Under the pieces are notes generated by a model, which was not told the origin of the DNA, did not search any database, and saw only the letters and a list, made by a program, of their open reading frames with translations. Both the position numbers and the translations under genes were made by a program. From contig NW_017962922.1 of the NCBI RefSeq assembly GCF_001661345.1, positions 354,040-418,039 on the forward strand: a stretch of 64,000 nucleotides of DNA, in the 5' to 3' direction. The stretch's first letter is position 1, and each line of letters begins with the position of its first letter. The DNA is from Ascoidea rubescens DSM 1968 (taxonomy: Eukaryota; Ascomycota; Saccharomycetes; Ascoideales; Ascoideaceae). This document shows positions 62,616 to 64,000 of the stretch, in pieces.

Positions 62616-63531
62616 CAAATGGAGTCAATGTGCTGGTTTCTAGATGCTATCTACAAAGCGAATTGGAGACAAAAAGCAGAGAAGCGACTGAACTGGCCTG
62701 AAAAGAAGTTGAAAATTATCATTAAATTTTTTATTGAAATCTCAGATCAAATTGAAATGATTACATCTTCTGTTTTCTTCAAGCCAATACGTGTTTTCAG
62801 ACATACTTTGAGACGCACTTTGAGACGCACTACATCATGTAATGCATTACATAACACAAATTCAGCTGCACTATGACACGCAGAACTATTGCCGTCGTGA
62901 AAAGCGACGGTATCAAAAAAGCAAAATAAAAAGATACTCCAGTGAAAACCGAGCCCCGAACCGTCCATATAGAACATGCAGGAGTACAGGCTACTGCATG
63001 TAAACCCACACCCATGGACTAAGAGCAATTTATGCTGCATCCTAAATGGTTCACTTCCAGCTTTGCAACGCCGTTTTCTGAGCAAGAATGTTTGCTTTGA
63101 GAATTAGGGGCAGAAAGAGCTCCTTTCAATTCATAGATAAAAGAGCATGTTTGTTCAATTGCCCTCGAGAATCACTCCGACGGATGTTGCTTCGGTCCGA
63201 CACCACGTGCATTAACCAGCCTCAGTAGGGTAAACGGCAGCGGCGGTTTTTTTCCATATCCGGCTCCGTCAGCCATTTCCCGGAATTCCAACAGTTGTTT
63301 TAATGGCAACATGATTCAAGTTTCCGCTTCTTCACTGCTTCAGCTCTTCATTTTGTATTTAAACATCATTTTCCATCTGTTTAGTTTCTTCAAACCAAAC
63401 TAAAAAGACACCTCACAACAGCTCTACTCCATCTTGCTTTTCAGACAGTTTTATTTTATTACTTTGACTTACATTTTTGGTTTTGGTTTGGTTTTTATTT
63501 TCACTCTTTAATTTTGTTTTTTCAGTGAAAA
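62616..63531. other. Divergent promoter between the helicase-like gene and the second ceramide synthase
   Basis: 916 bases, GC-richer than average between 62860 and 63300. Contains a duplicated TTTGAGACGCAC (62805-62829), the dyad TCCGACGGA (63177), CGGTCCG (63193), an E-box (CACGTG 63204-63209), several CGG/CCG triplets of the zinc-cluster-factor type, and a T-rich tract before the ATG. Open frames lack protein character. Confidence 0.6.
63204..63209. promoter_or_regulatory. CACGTG E-box upstream of the second ceramide synthase
   Basis: ACCACGTGCA lies 323 bp before the ATG, within a run of CCG/CGG triplets. Inferred bHLH site. Confidence 0.35.
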
Positions 63532-64000
63532 ATGACAATATCTACCGATCTGGAAAAGAATAACTTTACTCCAGCCAAATTAAAACCCACAAAGACTTTG
63601 GTTGATGAAGTTGTTTCCAATTTCATTGAATTAAACCTAAGAATATCTTGGTTAAGTCCTCTTTTGGTGTTAGTAACAACCTGGTCATGCTATTTACTTT
63701 CAAACAACTACACTCCCTCCAATCCTCTACACATGTTTGTAGCCTTATCTTATAATACAAATAAATACGATGAATTAACTCATGATATTCTATATAAAAA
63801 GGGTATTAGGGATTTTGCATTTATTGTCTATCATATGGTTTTTTTCACTTTTTTAAGACAATTTGTTATGGAAGTCATATTAAGACCCTTGGCTATTTAT
63901 TGTAATATGAAAACAACTCCAAAGATTGTTAGATTTATGGAGCAAACTTACTCGATTTTTTATTATTCTTTATCCTCTCCTGCTGGGTTTTATGTGATGT
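63532..64000 (+). CDS. LAG1: Ceramide synthase, Lag1/Lac1 family, N-terminal part (runs off the right edge)
   Basis: Open from the ATG at 63532 to the last base, 156 codons with no stop. A short cytosolic start (MTISTDLEKNNFTPAKLKP) is followed by a first span with LRISWLSPLLVLVTTWSCYLL. GIRDFAFIVYHMVFFTFLRQFVMEVILRPLAIY and FMEQTYSIFYYSLSSPAGFYVM then match the family up to the entry of the TLC domain; yeast Lag1 has RFMEQMYAIFY at the same place. The catalytic His pair lies beyond the window. This N-terminus is compact and lacks the long Asn/His extension of the paralogue at 7417-8958, so it is closer to the usual yeast form. Together they give the two-isozyme situation known from Lag1 and Lac1. 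Confidence 0.88.
   Translation, partial: MTISTDLEKNNFTPAKLKPTKTLVDEVVSNFIELNLRISWLSPLLVLVTTWSCYLLSNNYTPSNPLHMFVALSYNTNKYDELTHDILYKKGIRDFAFIVYHMVFFTFLRQFVMEVILRPLAIYCNMKTTPKIVRFMEQTYSIFYYSLSSPAGFYVM

Overview
This is nuclear DNA from a budding yeast (Saccharomycotina). The genes are mostly uninterrupted, strongly AT-rich and full of Asn, Gln and Lys tracts, and many have clear yeast orthologues (TSR2, GET3, FAA2, RNA15, HTZ1, SAN1, ceramide synthase, an Ark/Prk kinase, a PUF protein). A twin-CX9C complex I subunit (NDUFS5 type) at 53.9 kb argues against Saccharomycetaceae, which have lost complex I. CTG codons are almost absent from several genes that use CTA and CTC freely, so the CUG code of this lineage should be checked. 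Low gene density, AT richness and CTG avoidance would fit lineages such as Ascoidea or Saccharomycopsis, but I cannot fix the genus.

Layout. 0-12.8 kb: end of a GPI-anchored wall protein, a GIY-YIG (T5orf172) protein, a small probable mitochondrial protein, TSR2, a flavocytochrome b2-like L-lactate dehydrogenase, a ceramide synthase, an MGR3-like protein and GET3. 14.4-28.6 kb: a giant C2H2 regulator, FAA2, SAN1 and a GC-rich RNA15. 28.7-33.0 kb: an Akl1/Ark1/Prk1-type kinase. 33.0-43.6 kb: a 10.6-kb desert with no convincing gene, but with microsatellites, GC-rich islands, palindromes and a cluster of bZIP-type sites. 43.6-46.3 kb: a Puf4/Mpt5-type PUF gene broken by a perfect 41-bp tandem duplication. 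50.2-53.5 kb: a zinc-cluster regulator. 53.9-57.2 kb: the complex I subunit, a GC-rich protein carrying only the GST half of eEF1B-gamma, HTZ1, an intron-containing tRNA-Arg(UCU) and a small membrane protein. 57.3-58.0 kb: a second similar membrane protein in convergent orientation. 58.6-62.6 kb: a UPF1-like helicase with an eroded active site. 63.5-64.0 kb: the start of a second ceramide synthase.

The genes serve ordinary housekeeping roles: sphingolipid and fatty-acid metabolism, tail-anchored protein insertion, mRNA 3'-end formation and turnover, chromatin, actin/endocytosis signalling and nuclear protein quality control. I see no operon-like arrangement, no intact mobile element, no virus-derived sequence and no CRISPR array. 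The best leads are the PUF duplication, the UPF1-like pseudoenzyme, CTG avoidance with two GC-rich outlier genes, the gene desert, and the lactate dehydrogenase without a presequence.
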